In this document: one piece after another, positions 16,500 to 25,382 of the stretch
Layout: each line of letters begins with the position of its first letter
Position numbering within the stretch: the first letter of the stretch is position 1
Origin: Clostridium cibarium
Lineage (GTDB): Bacteria > Bacillota > Clostridia > Clostridiales > Clostridiaceae
Assembly (NCBI RefSeq): GCF_014836335.1
Contig: NZ_JACSRA010000019.1
Coordinates: 20,646 to 84,645, forward strand
DNA length: 64,000 bases
Reading direction: 5' to 3'
The notes under the pieces: generated by a model
What the model was told of the DNA's origin: nothing
The model's input: only the letters and a program-made list of their open reading frames with translations
The model's database searches: none
Translations under genes and position numbers: made by a program

Positions 16500-18365
16500 C
16501 TAAAGAAGTTCTAGCATAAGTTCATTACTTCTCTTAATAAATTCATCTAATTCTTTAGCATTTAATGCCTTATTTCCTATTAAAGCTAAGTCAACTACTT
16601 GCTTCAAGATGTTTTCTACTCTTTCCTTATTAGCATCATCTTCACTTAAGTTAATAACCTTTTGTACAATAGGATTTTTCTCATTAATTACAAGAGTTCT
16701 TTCTTCTGGGAAGTTCATACCCATAGACATCCCTCCGAATTGAGCTTGCATTTCAGCCATTCTTCTAGAATACTCAGACACTAACACCATTACTGGAGTA
16801 TTCTCATTTTTAAGGCTTTCAACTTTGTAATCCTTCATTTTTTCACCAATCACATCTTTGAACACCTTAACTATTTTGTCCTTTTCCTCCTGAGATGTTT
16901 CTACTTCTTCCTTATCCTTTAATACATCTGATAAATCAGAATCTACTCTGTTAAACTTAACAACAGTATCTTTATACTCTAAGAAAGATATAAAATTATT
17001 ATCTATAGGAGTAGCTAAAATTATAGCATCTAACCCATATTCCTTAAAAAGTTTAATGTATTGCGCTTGTTTTTCTAAGTCGCTAACATAGAACACCTTA
17101 TTTTCATGCTTTTCCTTAGCTGCTTCAAGATAATCTTTTAAAGTTACATGCTTATCATTTATAGTTTTAAATATAATAGAGTCCTTTATCTTTTCATAGA
17201 AACTCTCTTCTCTTATACAACCATACTTAATGAATACTTGTATATCATCCCAGAATTCATTATACTTTTCTCTTTCATTTGTAAAAATAGAATTAAGCTT
17301 ATCTGCTACTTTCTTTATTATATGTTTTGATATCCTTCCTACTTCCCTGTCATTTTGAAGGAAACTTCTTGAAACATTTAAAGGAAGATCTGGACAATCT
17401 ATTGCTCCCTTTAATAATAGCAAGAATTCAGGAATAACTTCCTTTATGTTATCTGCCACAAATACTTGATTATTAAATAACTTTACCTCACCTTGTACTA
17501 ATTCAAATTCATTTTTTAGTTTAGGGAAATAAAGAATACCTTTCAAATTAAAAGGATAATCAACATTTAAATGAATCCAAAATAATGGATCTTCAAAGTC
17601 ATGGAACACTTTCTTATAAAAGGCTTTATATTCTTCATCAGTACATTCACTTGGTTTCTTAAGCCATAAAGGAGATACATCATTTATAGCTACTGGAGAC
17701 TTTTCTTCTTCTCCTTCTTTCTTTTCTGCACATTCATTTTCTAAGAAAATCTCAACTGGCATAAATGCACAGTATTTAGAAATAATTTCACGAACCTTAT
17801 ACTCCTCTAAGAAATCCTTACTATCCTCATTTATAAATAAAGTAATGGTAGTACCTCTTGATTCTCTATCTGAATCATCCATCTCATATTCTGTACCACC
17901 TTCACAAATCCATCTAACTGGCTTTGCATCTTTTTTATAAGATAAAGTATCTATTTGTACTTTATCAGCTGCCATAAATGCAGAATAGAAACCAAGACCA
18001 AAATGACCTATAATATCATTTTCTTCACCGATTTTTTCCTTATACTTTTCTAAGAAATCCTCTGCACCAGAGAAAGCAATTTGAGTTATATATTTTTCTA
18101 CTTCTTCCTCTGTCATTCCAATACCGTTATCAGTAAATTTAAGTGTTTTATTATCCTTGTTCACAGAAATTAATATTTTGAAGTTTTCACCTTCAATACC
18201 ATTTGTTTCACCCATTGTAACAAGTCTCTTATACTTACTAACAGCATCGCATCCATTACTGATAAGTTCTCTTATAAATATATCCTTATCAGAATAAAGC
18301 CATTTTTTTATAATCGGAAAAATATTTTCAGTATGAATTGAAATGTTTCCTTTTTTATTACTCAT
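16500..18365 (-). CDS. htpG: Molecular chaperone HtpG (bacterial Hsp90)
   Basis: The protein has 621 residues, close to the usual 624. The N-terminal GHKL ATPase motifs are present: ELISNGCDAVSKYKRL, DNGIGMT and GHFGLGFYSAFM. The middle-domain arginine loop SRSFLQNDREVGRIS and a short C-terminal dimerisation domain follow. The usual ELISNASDA is ELISNGCDA here, with Cys in place of Ser; the ATP-binding Asn is retained. A GGGAGGGA ribosome binding site lies 6 bases from the ATG. It acts as an ATP-dependent dimeric chaperone in the cytoplasm. No heat-shock operator is evident upstream. Confidence 0.96.
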   Translation of the reverse strand: MSNKKGNISIHTENIFPIIKKWLYSDKDIFIRELISNGCDAVSKYKRLVTMGETNGIEGENFKILISVNKDNKTLKFTDNGIGMTEEEVEKYITQIAFSGAEDFLEKYKEKIGEENDIIGHFGLGFYSAFMAADKVQIDTLSYKKDAKPVRWICEGGTEYEMDDSDRESRGTTITLFINEDSKDFLEEYKVREIISKYCAFMPVEIFLENECAEKKEGEEEKSPVAINDVSPLWLKKPSECTDEEYKAFYKKVFHDFEDPLFWIHLNVDYPFNLKGILYFPKLKNEFELVQGEVKLFNNQVFVADNIKEVIPEFLLLLKGAIDCPDLPLNVSRSFLQNDREVGRISKHIIKKVADKLNSIFTNEREKYNEFWDDIQVFIKYGCIREESFYEKIKDSIIFKTINDKHVTLKDYLEAAKEKHENKVFYVSDLEKQAQYIKLFKEYGLDAIILATPIDNNFISFLEYKDTVVKFNRVDSDLSDVLKDKEEVETSQEEKDKIVKVFKDVIGEKMKDYKVESLKNENTPVMVLVSEYSRRMAEMQAQFGGMSMGMNFPEERTLVINEKNPIVQKVINLSEDDANKERVENILKQVVDLALIGNKALNAKELDEFIKRSNELMLELL

Positions 18366-18413
18366 AATTAATCCCTCCCTAAATAATTATTTTAATTATT
18401 TTCCCTTAAAATG

Positions 18414-18881
18414 TCAAACTAGCTTTATCATCAAATCCATATTACAAGATTTATATTTGTATACTATAACAATTTTATTTAAATTGAAAATACTCATAAT
18501 TAAATTTTCATTACATGCTAACATCTCTAATTCGTCAATATAAGCACCTTCTTTATCATTATTATATGCATAGAAAAAATCTACCGAATATTCTTTTGGT
18601 ATACCTGCTTGTATGAAACTTCTAAAAGGTGTTACCCCTATTCCACCAGCAATCCATATTTGATTTTTTACTCCTTTTTTGTAATCAAACTTTCCATGTG
18701 GCCCTGTTACAACAAATTCATCACCTATACAATTTATAATATTTAATCATATTCTTAAAGGATCCATGGAGAAAACATCATAATTTGCACTTCCATAATA
18801 GTGATAAACACCCATGGCATAGGCAACTAGCATAAATTTATGAATGTTTTTTCATCTTTCATAAGCTAATAAGATTAAAAA
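18414..18881 (-). pseudogene. Decayed ferric-reductase-like / ferredoxin-reductase gene
   Basis: A single minus-strand frame running from just after the CDP-alcohol transferase stop down to a TGA at 18414 encodes remnants of a flavocytochrome-type oxidoreductase. These include a membrane piece (NIHKFMLVAYAMGVYHYYGS, where His is a likely haem ligand) and then the flavin/NAD part (DEFVVTGPHGKFDY, WIAGGIGVTPFRSF, VDFFYAYNN). Two in-frame TGA codons (18852-18854 and 18747-18749) stand where Trp is expected. The stretch that should carry the FAD-binding motif between LNIIN and CIGDEF is missing, apparently an in-frame deletion. The C-terminus is also abnormal. This is a dead or dying gene, not a short functional one. 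Confidence 0.8.
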
Positions 18882-19469
18882 TTAATTGCCACTTATACTA
18901 ATATTATATAATTTAATACAACTTCTTACTCTTTGTATAGAAGAATAAAGCCCTGCTACACATGTTAAATACAAAATGCAATAAACAAAACTTAATCCAT
19001 TATCTACAAACATACATCTAGAAATACATGCGAGGCCTGGAATAATAAAAAATATTGCTGCTACTTTCCTCCCAATCTTATCAAAAACAAAAACATTCTT
19101 TGATTCTTGGTTGTAGTATTTAATGAATTTTGATGTTGCTGTAAACTCTATAAATTTGAAACATACAAAAATCAAAAACCATACTGGAAGTATTCCAACC
19201 ACTATTAGTGCTGAATAAGAAATAATTATATATAATAAATCTGCAGATACATCTAGTTTTGCTCCTAGAACAGAGCTTGTCCCCATTCTTCTTGCAATTT
19301 TTCCATCTGCTAAATCTGAAATACAAATAACTAAGAATACAAAAATTAAACTTATAATATTGTCTTTTTTATATTGAAACTGTTCCAAAATAAAATATAA
19401 AAATATGAAAGTCAGAACCATTCTTGTTATTGTAATACTATTAGGTATATATTTACCCATAATCTTCAT
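18882..19469 (-). CDS. CDP-alcohol phosphatidyltransferase family protein
   Basis: The complete signature D-x2-DG-x2-AR-x8-G-x3-D-x3-D is visible at residues 52-77 (SDLADGKIARRMGT then GAKLDVSAD). The 195-residue protein has about five or six hydrophobic segments, the normal size for PgsA-like enzymes, which move a phospholipid head group onto CDP-diacylglycerol in the membrane. Which head group cannot be told. The start follows AGGAG at 7 bases. The reductase remnant begins immediately after its stop and in the same frame, so the two were probably once an operon. Confidence 0.88.
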   Translation of the reverse strand: MKIMGKYIPNSITITRMVLTFIFLYFILEQFQYKKDNIISLIFVFLVICISDLADGKIARRMGTSSVLGAKLDVSADLLYIIISYSALIVVGILPVWFLIFVCFKFIEFTATSKFIKYYNQESKNVFVFDKIGRKVAAIFFIIPGLACISRCMFVDNGLSFVYCILYLTCVAGLYSSIQRVRSCIKLYNISISGN

Positions 19470-19638
19470 ACTTTCACTCCTAAATCTCTATATAATTTAA
19501 ATTTGATCTAAAATAATTTCATACTCAAATTATATAACTTCAAAATTAATCCAACCTTAATGTCAGCTTAAAATTTGCTGAGAAAATGCAAGACTATTAT
19601 TATGCACTTCATTATTAAATATAACTAATTACAATAAA

Positions 19639-19687
19639 AATACTCTTATTATAGGGTATTTTCAATTACCACTACAATAAGAGTATT
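19639..19687 (-). terminator. Terminator of asd
   Basis: A perfect 12-bp stem (AATACTCTTATT with AATAAGAGTATT) has a 25-base loop and a TTTTTATT tract on the minus strand. Confidence 0.8.
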
Positions 19688-19729
19688 AAATACAATATAT
19701 TTAAAGTTTTACTATAAACTTTTCCCTAA

Positions 19730-20815
19730 TTATTTTGCTGTTAAATATCCAGCAGCCTTTAAATATTCAGCTGATAAAACTCCACCACCTGCTGCACCTC
19801 TTAAAGTGTTATGAGAAAGTCCAACAAATTTATAATCATAAACCTTATCTTCTCTTAATCTTCCCATAGTGATTCCCATTCCATTTTCATAATTTCTATC
19901 AAGCTTTGGTTGTGGTCTATCACTTTCTTCAAAATAGTGCAATAATTGTTTTGGAGCACTTGGAAGGTTATAAGCAAGTTCTGGTGCTTTAAAGTTATTC
20001 CAAGCTTCGATTATTTCTTCCTTTGAAGGTTTATTTTTAAACTTAACAAAAACTGCAGCTAAGTGACCATCAGAAACTGGTACTCTTATACATTGAGTTG
20101 TTATTACAGGATTTTCTGCACTAATTATTTTACCATCTTCAACCTTACCCCATACTTTTAATGGTTCATTTTCGCTCTTTTCTTCTTCCCCACCAATGTA
20201 TGGAATTACATTGTCAATAATTTCAGGGAATTCATTAAATGTCTTACCTGATCCTGATATTGCTTGATAAGTACAAGCTAATATCTCAACTGGTTCAAAC
20301 TTCTTTAAGGCACTTATAGGAGGAACATAACTTTGAATAGAACAGTTTGGTTTTACTGCTATAAATCCTCTCTTAGTTCCTAAACGTTTCTTTTGTGCTT
20401 CAATAACCTTTGCGTGATCCCCATTTATCTCAGGTATAATTACTGGCACATCTTCCACCATTCTGTTAGCAGAATTGTTAGATACAACTGGTGTCTCATG
20501 TTTTGCATAATCTTCTTCTAAAAGCTTTGTTTTTTCTTTATCTAAGGAGATTGCACAGAATACAAAGTCAACCAATTTTGAAATTTCTTCTACTTCATAT
20601 GCATCTTTAATTACTAATTTTTTAATATTTTCTGGAATAGGGGTTGCCATCTTCCATCTACCTTCAACTGCTTCTTCATAAGTTTGCCCAGCTGATCTCT
20701 TACTAGCAGCAACTACTACTATTTCAAACCAAGGATGATTCTCTAAAAGACATGCAAATCTTTGCCCAACCATGCCTGTAGCTCCTATAATCCCAACTTT
20801 TAATTTATTGCTCAT
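19730..20815 (-). CDS. asd: Aspartate-semialdehyde dehydrogenase
   Basis: This NADPH enzyme converts aspartyl phosphate to aspartate semialdehyde, the branch point to lysine/diaminopimelate, threonine and methionine. The nucleotide loop GATGMVG is at residues 11-17 and the catalytic Cys158 lies in KPNCSIQS. The downstream SDGHLAAVF supplies the active-site His. The long form with the GRWKMATPIP insert is the archaeal/fungal-like type found in clostridia. The start at 20815 follows GAGGTGG; the 17 codons upstream to 20866 are not needed. It is monocistronic and divergent from a LysR gene that may regulate it. Confidence 0.94.
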   Translation of the reverse strand: MSNKLKVGIIGATGMVGQRFACLLENHPWFEIVVVAASKRSAGQTYEEAVEGRWKMATPIPENIKKLVIKDAYEVEEISKLVDFVFCAISLDKEKTKLLEEDYAKHETPVVSNNSANRMVEDVPVIIPEINGDHAKVIEAQKKRLGTKRGFIAVKPNCSIQSYVPPISALKKFEPVEILACTYQAISGSGKTFNEFPEIIDNVIPYIGGEEEKSENEPLKVWGKVEDGKIISAENPVITTQCIRVPVSDGHLAAVFVKFKNKPSKEEIIEAWNNFKAPELAYNLPSAPKQLLHYFEESDRPQPKLDRNYENGMGITMGRLREDKVYDYKFVGLSHNTLRGAAGGGVLSAEYLKAAGYLTAK

Positions 20816-20856
20816 TACTACCACCTCAAAATTAATTTGTGTTTCATTACATATAT

Positions 20857-20866
20857 ATGATATCAT
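20857..20866. promoter_or_regulatory. Palindrome ATGATATCAT in the asd/LysR divergent region
   Basis: This 10-bp perfect palindrome lies in the 122-base divergent region. A second symmetric element (TTGA-N5-TCAA) lies about 30 bases nearer to the LysR gene. LysR proteins bind T-N11-A dyads, so these are candidate operator halves. The short sites make this tentative. Confidence 0.35.
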
Positions 20867-20937
20867 GAAAATATATATTAGTAAAATCGATAATTCAAAT
20901 TGATATATTCAAAATTTTTGATACGGAGGTGTTTTAA

Positions 20938-21861
20938 ATGGACTTTCGTCAACTTAACACATTTTTAACAATAGGCAAACTACAAAGCTTTACTGGAGCA
21001 GCTTCAACACTTGGTTATGCTCAATCAACAATTACAACTCAAATTAAACAATTAGAAGATGAACTTGGAGTAAAGCTCTTTGATAGAATAGGAAAAAACG
21101 TAACGCTAACTCACGAAGGTAAAAAACTCCTGCCTTATGCTAAACAAATGCTTAAACTTTCTCAAGATATTAAAAATGTAGTATTTAGTGAAGAATCTCC
21201 AAAAGGCACACTAACTATAGGTGCTGCTGAATCTTTGTGTGTAATAAGACTTCCAGAAATTTTAAAAGAATACAGAAAACTTTTTCCTAGCGTCGAAGTA
21301 TCATTAAAATTTGGTAGTTGTGCTGACTTTAGGCATTATTTAAAAGACAACATAATCGACGTAGCTTTTTCCCTTGGAAGAAAAATTGATTCTGAAGAAT
21401 TTATTTCTGAAGTTGAATTTGATGAACCTATGTTACTTTTAGCGTACCCTGGACATCCACTAATAGAAAAAAAAGAAATATTTCCAAAGGATATTGAAAA
21501 TGAGCCTCTTATACTTACAGAGACAGGCTGCAGCTATAGAGCATCTTTTGAAAATATTTTAAATGAGTATAATGTAAAACAAAACTTAGTTTTAGAAACA
21601 GGAAGTGTTCAAGCTATTAAACAATTTACAATGAGTGGACTTGGAATAACCTTATTACCAGAAGTAGCTGTCGTAGACGAGGTAAAGTCAGGCAAGCTTA
21701 TTCCTTTAAATTGGTGTGGTCCAAATTTTGGAGTTATTTCTCAGGTTATCTACCATAAGGATAAATGGATATCTCCAGCCTTAAAAGAATTTCTAAAGCT
21801 TTCAAAAAAATTAATGGCAAAAGACATTGAAAAATATAATCTTAACTGTGTTAGTGAGTAG
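20938..21861 (+). CDS. LysR-family transcription regulator
   Basis: The N-terminal winged helix (residues 1-60: FRQLNTFLTIGKLQSFTGAA, TLGYAQSTITTQIKQLEDEL) is followed by a LysR substrate-binding domain (about 90-295). The length of 307 is typical. A GGAGGTG ribosome binding site precedes the ATG. It is divergent from asd. The binding-domain phrases resemble regulators of amino-acid or small-acid metabolism, but the effector cannot be inferred. Confidence 0.9.
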   Translation: MDFRQLNTFLTIGKLQSFTGAASTLGYAQSTITTQIKQLEDELGVKLFDRIGKNVTLTHEGKKLLPYAKQMLKLSQDIKNVVFSEESPKGTLTIGAAESLCVIRLPEILKEYRKLFPSVEVSLKFGSCADFRHYLKDNIIDVAFSLGRKIDSEEFISEVEFDEPMLLLAYPGHPLIEKKEIFPKDIENEPLILTETGCSYRASFENILNEYNVKQNLVLETGSVQAIKQFTMSGLGITLLPEVAVVDEVKSGKLIPLNWCGPNFGVISQVIYHKDKWISPALKEFLKLSKKLMAKDIEKYNLNCVSE

Positions 21862-21892
21862 TATAAAATATATTAAAAATTAATGAAAACCT

Positions 21893-21925
21893 AAAAGCAA
21901 AGGCAGAAGTTCTACCTTTGCTTTT
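21893..21925. terminator. Bidirectional terminator after the LysR gene
   Basis: The stem AAAAGCAAAGG/CCTTTGCTTTT lies between convergent genes, with T-runs on both strands. Confidence 0.85.
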
Positions 21926-21929
21926 CTCA

Positions 21930-22559
21930 TCAGGAAATAATGACATCAAAATATGTCATAGTTCCATAGTGACTATAAATATAAAAATCTTCAAGTGTAA
22001 TAACTTTTCTCTCTCCCCAAGTTGAAACATTTAAATAAGTTTTATCATTATTCTCAAAAAGTCTAGTAACAGTCATCCAATGCCAATCAAATTCTTTTAA
22101 TACATTATTTTTTAACATAAGTAAAGCTACCGGACTATCTTTTCTTAAAGCTTCTTTTATAAATTCTTTTAACTTATCAAAATCATATTCTGTAGTTATC
22201 CAATTTGACTTTACCCTTACCCCTCTATCCTCTGCAAAGTCTATAACTCTATCCATAAAATATAATGATGAAATAGTTCCTAGAACTTCATCAGGATAAA
22301 TATATTTTCCTAAGCTTTCCATATGTTTTATAAAGTTATCCTTTTTCATATCATTAAATTTGTATAATTTCTTATCTCCATCCCTTAAAGATATATATGC
22401 AGTTATGTTTGCTGCTGCTACAGTGCTACATCCAACCCTTCTAAATGCTTCTTCCTTAAACCATTTTTGATCACCACCATAATAGTGTTTCTTTTCATCA
22501 AAAATATCAAGAAATCCCTCTGAGTTTTTTAAAGCAACAATATCATCACAAACCACCAT
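21930..22559 (-). CDS. Papain-like (C39-type) cysteine peptidase-like protein, cytoplasmic
   Basis: The start is set at 22559 because the GGGAG ribosome binding site lies inside the longer frame. The resulting 209-residue protein has no signal peptide. RRVGCSTVAAANITAY (Cys44), EFDWHWMTVTRLF (His160) and TYLNVSTWGER (Asn177) follow the order and spacing of the C39-like papain fold, so a Cys-His-Asn triad is plausible. I cannot name a substrate. It is convergent with the LysR gene and followed by a shared terminator. The MCP gene at 22702-24672 lies upstream on the same strand, 142 bases away. Confidence 0.6.
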   Translation of the reverse strand: MVVCDDIVALKNSEGFLDIFDEKKHYYGGDQKWFKEEAFRRVGCSTVAAANITAYISLRDGDKKLYKFNDMKKDNFIKHMESLGKYIYPDEVLGTISSLYFMDRVIDFAEDRGVRVKSNWITTEYDFDKLKEFIKEALRKDSPVALLMLKNNVLKEFDWHWMTVTRLFENNDKTYLNVSTWGERKVITLEDFYIYSHYGTMTYFDVIIS

Positions 22560-22701
22560 ATTTTCAACTCCCATACACTTAAAAATTTTTCCTACTATAT
22601 GTATATAGTTTATATATTTACTTAATGACAATATTGTTAATAAAAAAAAGCTATTCAAAAGACAAAATATATTTGCCTTTTGACACAGCTTCCTCTAATC
22701 C

Positions 22702-24672
22702 TTACATTTTGAAAGTCTTAATGTAGTTTTTTAATTCATCGGACATATCAGTTAATTTTTCAACTTCACTTACAATTTTTTGACTATAAGCAGATTGTTC
22801 TTCTGTAGAAGCTGTTACTTCTTCGATGCTTGCAGCAGTCTCTTCTGATACAGCTAAAATTCTTTCCATATCTTGTTGAATACTTTCTCCTGCAGTTCTT
22901 ACTCCACCAGTAGAACTTGTGATTTCTTCTATCTGACCTGCTATAACATCTACTATTTCTAAAATATCTTTAAATATCTTAGAAGTATTTTGTACGGCTT
23001 CATTTTGCTCACTTATAGCAGCTGTAGCAAATTTTGCACCATTTACAGCAGTGTCTGTAGTATTTCTTATATCCTTTATAATATCTTGGATTTTTACAAT
23101 AGAATTTTGGGATTCTTCTGCAAGTTTTCCAACCTCATCTGCAACAACAGCAAATCCTTTTCCTTGTTCTCCTGCTCTAGCAGCTTCAATTGATGCATTT
23201 AATGCTAAAAGATTAGTTTGCTCTGCTATGCTTTCAATCACATCTATTATTTGGCCTATTTCAATAGTCTTATCATTTAATACATAGATGATTTCAGCTA
23301 CCTGTCCAACTGCCTCTGTACTATCTTTCATCTTTTGATCTTGAGTATTTACGATATCTACACCAGACTTTACTAAATTTTCAGCTTTAGATGAGGATTT
23401 AAGGGAGTTATTACTGTTATCTGCAATATCATCAATAGTTTTAACAATATTATTCATTGAATCAAATGTTCTTTCAACACTCTTAGTTTGTTCATCACTA
23501 CCTAAAGCTAATTGACCAGTTGCTTCAGCAATTTGAGTAGACACAACTTCTGCTTGTTTTGCTGAATCTAGCACTTCCTCTGAAGATTTAGTTACATTAT
23601 CAGCAGCTACTGAAATTTGAACTATTAAATTCTTAATACCTTCTTTCATTTCTATAAATGACTTAGATACTTCTCCTATTTCCCCGCCTGAGGTAACTTT
23701 GAAATCATGTTTCAAATTACCTTTAGCTAGCTCTTTTGCAGCATCTCTTAATATTAATAATGGCTTTACCATGCTTTTAGATAAGAAATAACCTATTAAA
23801 ATAGTAACAATTAGAGTGGATATTATGACACCTATCATTTTCATTTTAGTTTGTGTAACAGAAGAAAGTGCCTCATCACGAGTTTGTCTTACAACAACTG
23901 CCCAGTGTGTGCTTGGTATACTTGTGTAGCTTCCAAAGGTTTCAACATTATCATATTCATATGTTTTTGCTCCTGATTCTCCTGCTAAAGCACTTTGCAC
24001 AACTGGTATGTCTGATAGATTAGTTCTTTCTTTAACCATATTTTCGTCAGGATGTGCTAATATTTGCCCTTTAGTATCTGTTACAAAAGCATATCCTGTT
24101 TTTCCAAGTAAAATATTTTGCCTCATTTCTTCTATTGAATCTAATTTTAAAGTTCCGCATAAAACTCCTACTAAATTATTTTCAGAATTAAATACTGGAA
24201 CTGCTATAACTACTGTTGGTTTTCCAGTACTTTTTGCAATAAGAACATCACTAATAACCGTTTTTTTCTTTGAAATTACTTCTTTAAAGTAATCTCTATC
24301 AGAGTTATTAAGAAGTTCACTACTATCTGACTTTGCTACCTGTTTTCCAGTAATATCTGTTATAAATATAGGTGAGAACTCTGTATATTCCTTCCCTATT
24401 TCAGTAAGTAACGCTTTTTGATCATTGTTATTATATAACTTTAAATCATTAGATTTTGATATAGATTCTAATACTGAGACATGTTTACCTATAAATGCAT
24501 CTATTCTTTGACTTAAACCTGCCGATAACTCTTTTGTGGTATATTCCAAGTTTTTATTAATAATGGAAACTTCTGAATTCGTTGAAATTAATCCAACTAT
24601 ACCTACTGATATTATTACAAGAGTTATCAGTAATGATATTATTTTCGTTCCCAGCTTTAAATTTTTAAACAT
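22702..24672 (-). CDS. Methyl-accepting chemotaxis protein with dCache sensor
   Basis: The 656-residue receptor has TM1 at about residues 10-30 and a periplasm-facing double-Cache domain (about 35-275; [19 protein letters not shown] and [20 protein letters not shown] are its marks). TM2 (about 277-297), HAMP (about 298-352) and the cytoplasmic signalling coiled coil with [20 protein letters not shown] follow. dCache domains of this class often bind amino acids or carboxylates. An AAGGAGAG ribosome binding site precedes the ATG. A SigD-type motility promoter lies about 60-85 bases upstream, which supports a role in swimming chemotaxis. Confidence 0.93.
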   Translation of the reverse strand: MFKNLKLGTKIISLLITLVIISVGIVGLISTNSEVSIINKNLEYTTKELSAGLSQRIDAFIGKHVSVLESISKSNDLKLYNNNDQKALLTEIGKEYTEFSPIFITDITGKQVAKSDSSELLNNSDRDYFKEVISKKKTVISDVLIAKSTGKPTVVIAVPVFNSENNLVGVLCGTLKLDSIEEMRQNILLGKTGYAFVTDTKGQILAHPDENMVKERTNLSDIPVVQSALAGESGAKTYEYDNVETFGSYTSIPSTHWAVVVRQTRDEALSSVTQTKMKMIGVIISTLIVTILIGYFLSKSMVKPLLILRDAAKELAKGNLKHDFKVTSGGEIGEVSKSFIEMKEGIKNLIVQISVAADNVTKSSEEVLDSAKQAEVVSTQIAEATGQLALGSDEQTKSVERTFDSMNNIVKTIDDIADNSNNSLKSSSKAENLVKSGVDIVNTQDQKMKDSTEAVGQVAEIIYVLNDKTIEIGQIIDVIESIAEQTNLLALNASIEAARAGEQGKGFAVVADEVGKLAEESQNSIVKIQDIIKDIRNTTDTAVNGAKFATAAISEQNEAVQNTSKIFKDILEIVDVIAGQIEEITSSTGGVRTAGESIQQDMERILAVSEETAASIEEVTASTEEQSAYSQKIVSEVEKLTDMSDELKNYIKTFKM

Positions 24673-24731
24673 AAGTCGCTCTCCTTTATTCTGCTAAATT
24701 TGTTGTATATAATTAAATATCCAACACAATT

Positions 24732-24758
24732 TTATCGGATATTGTCGGAAAATTCTTA
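24732..24758 (-). promoter_or_regulatory. SigD (FliA-type) promoter of the chemoreceptor gene
   Basis: On the minus strand TAAG, 15 bases and TCCGATAA match the motility-sigma consensus TAAA-N15-GCCGATAA with the exact spacing. It lies 60 to 86 bases upstream of the ATG. Confidence 0.7.
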
Positions 24759-24836
24759 ATAACATTTCAGAAGCACATTCACTTTATTTATTTAAATAAT
24801 ACTTTATTAATTTAAATAATTATTTTTAACGACAAA

Positions 24837-24858
24837 AAAAAGTGGCTAAGCCACTTTT
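24837..24858 (-). terminator. Terminator of the small HMA-fold gene
   Basis: The stem AAAAGTGGCT/AGCCACTTTT has almost no loop and a long T-run on the minus strand. Confidence 0.85.
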
Positions 24859-24891
24859 AAATCAAGAATAAATATCATATATCTATCCTAA

Positions 24892-25095
24892 CTATTGAAT
24901 TGGATGTCCTGTATTTTCAATGCAATTCCTTATTTCTTCAGAAGTTGCTGGTTCATTGTACATAACTTCAACTGTTCCTCGGCCAAGATCAACACAAACC
25001 TTATTAACTCCATCAATATCCTCTAAAGCATTTTTCACTTGAGTTTTTATATATTCACTTGATAATCCTTCAACTATGTAATGTTCTTTTTCCAT
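24892..25095 (-). CDS. Small HMA-fold protein lacking the metal-binding cysteines
   Basis: The 67-residue protein has the length and pattern of a heavy-metal-associated ferredoxin-like domain (VEGLSSEYIKTQVKNALEDI, GVNKVCVDLGRGTVEVMYNE, EEIRNCIENTGH). Copper chaperones have GMTCxxC where this one has GLSSEYI, so the usual Cys pair is absent. The two remaining Cys (about 38 and 58) are elsewhere. It is therefore unlikely to be a normal copper chaperone. A good AAAGGAG ribosome binding site and its own terminator argue that it is a real gene. Confidence 0.7.
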   Translation of the reverse strand: MEKEHYIVEGLSSEYIKTQVKNALEDIDGVNKVCVDLGRGTVEVMYNEPATSEEIRNCIENTGHPIQ

Positions 25096-25382
25096 ACTTT
25101 ATATCTCCTTTACTTCACTAGGTTAATATTAGTATGTACAAAAACTTTTTAAAATAACACACTATCATTTTATTTCCAAAATAATTAGTTTTTTTACCAC
25201 GTATAATCATAACTACTAATATAATTGAGTAAATATTATTGATGAACCTACTTAACACAACTTATTAAAGTTAAACCCACTACCTTACAGTCTATAAAAA
25301 TCCAATCATACTTGGAGGTATATATGAATTATTAATCATTTAAACTTACCAAAAGAACTTGAGTGGTATGTCTCAATATAGA

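Noticed and set aside
18747..18854. Two TGA codons at Trp positions could suggest that TGA encodes Trp in this organism.
   Set aside because: Intact genes here use TGG for Trp throughout and end at TGA in places. The fragment also carries a deletion, so ordinary gene decay explains it.
25321..25340. A GGAGGT ribosome binding site followed by ATG on the plus strand upstream of the PLP decarboxylase region.
   Set aside because: The frame stops after three codons (ATG AAT TAT TAA), too short to be a credible gene; probably chance.
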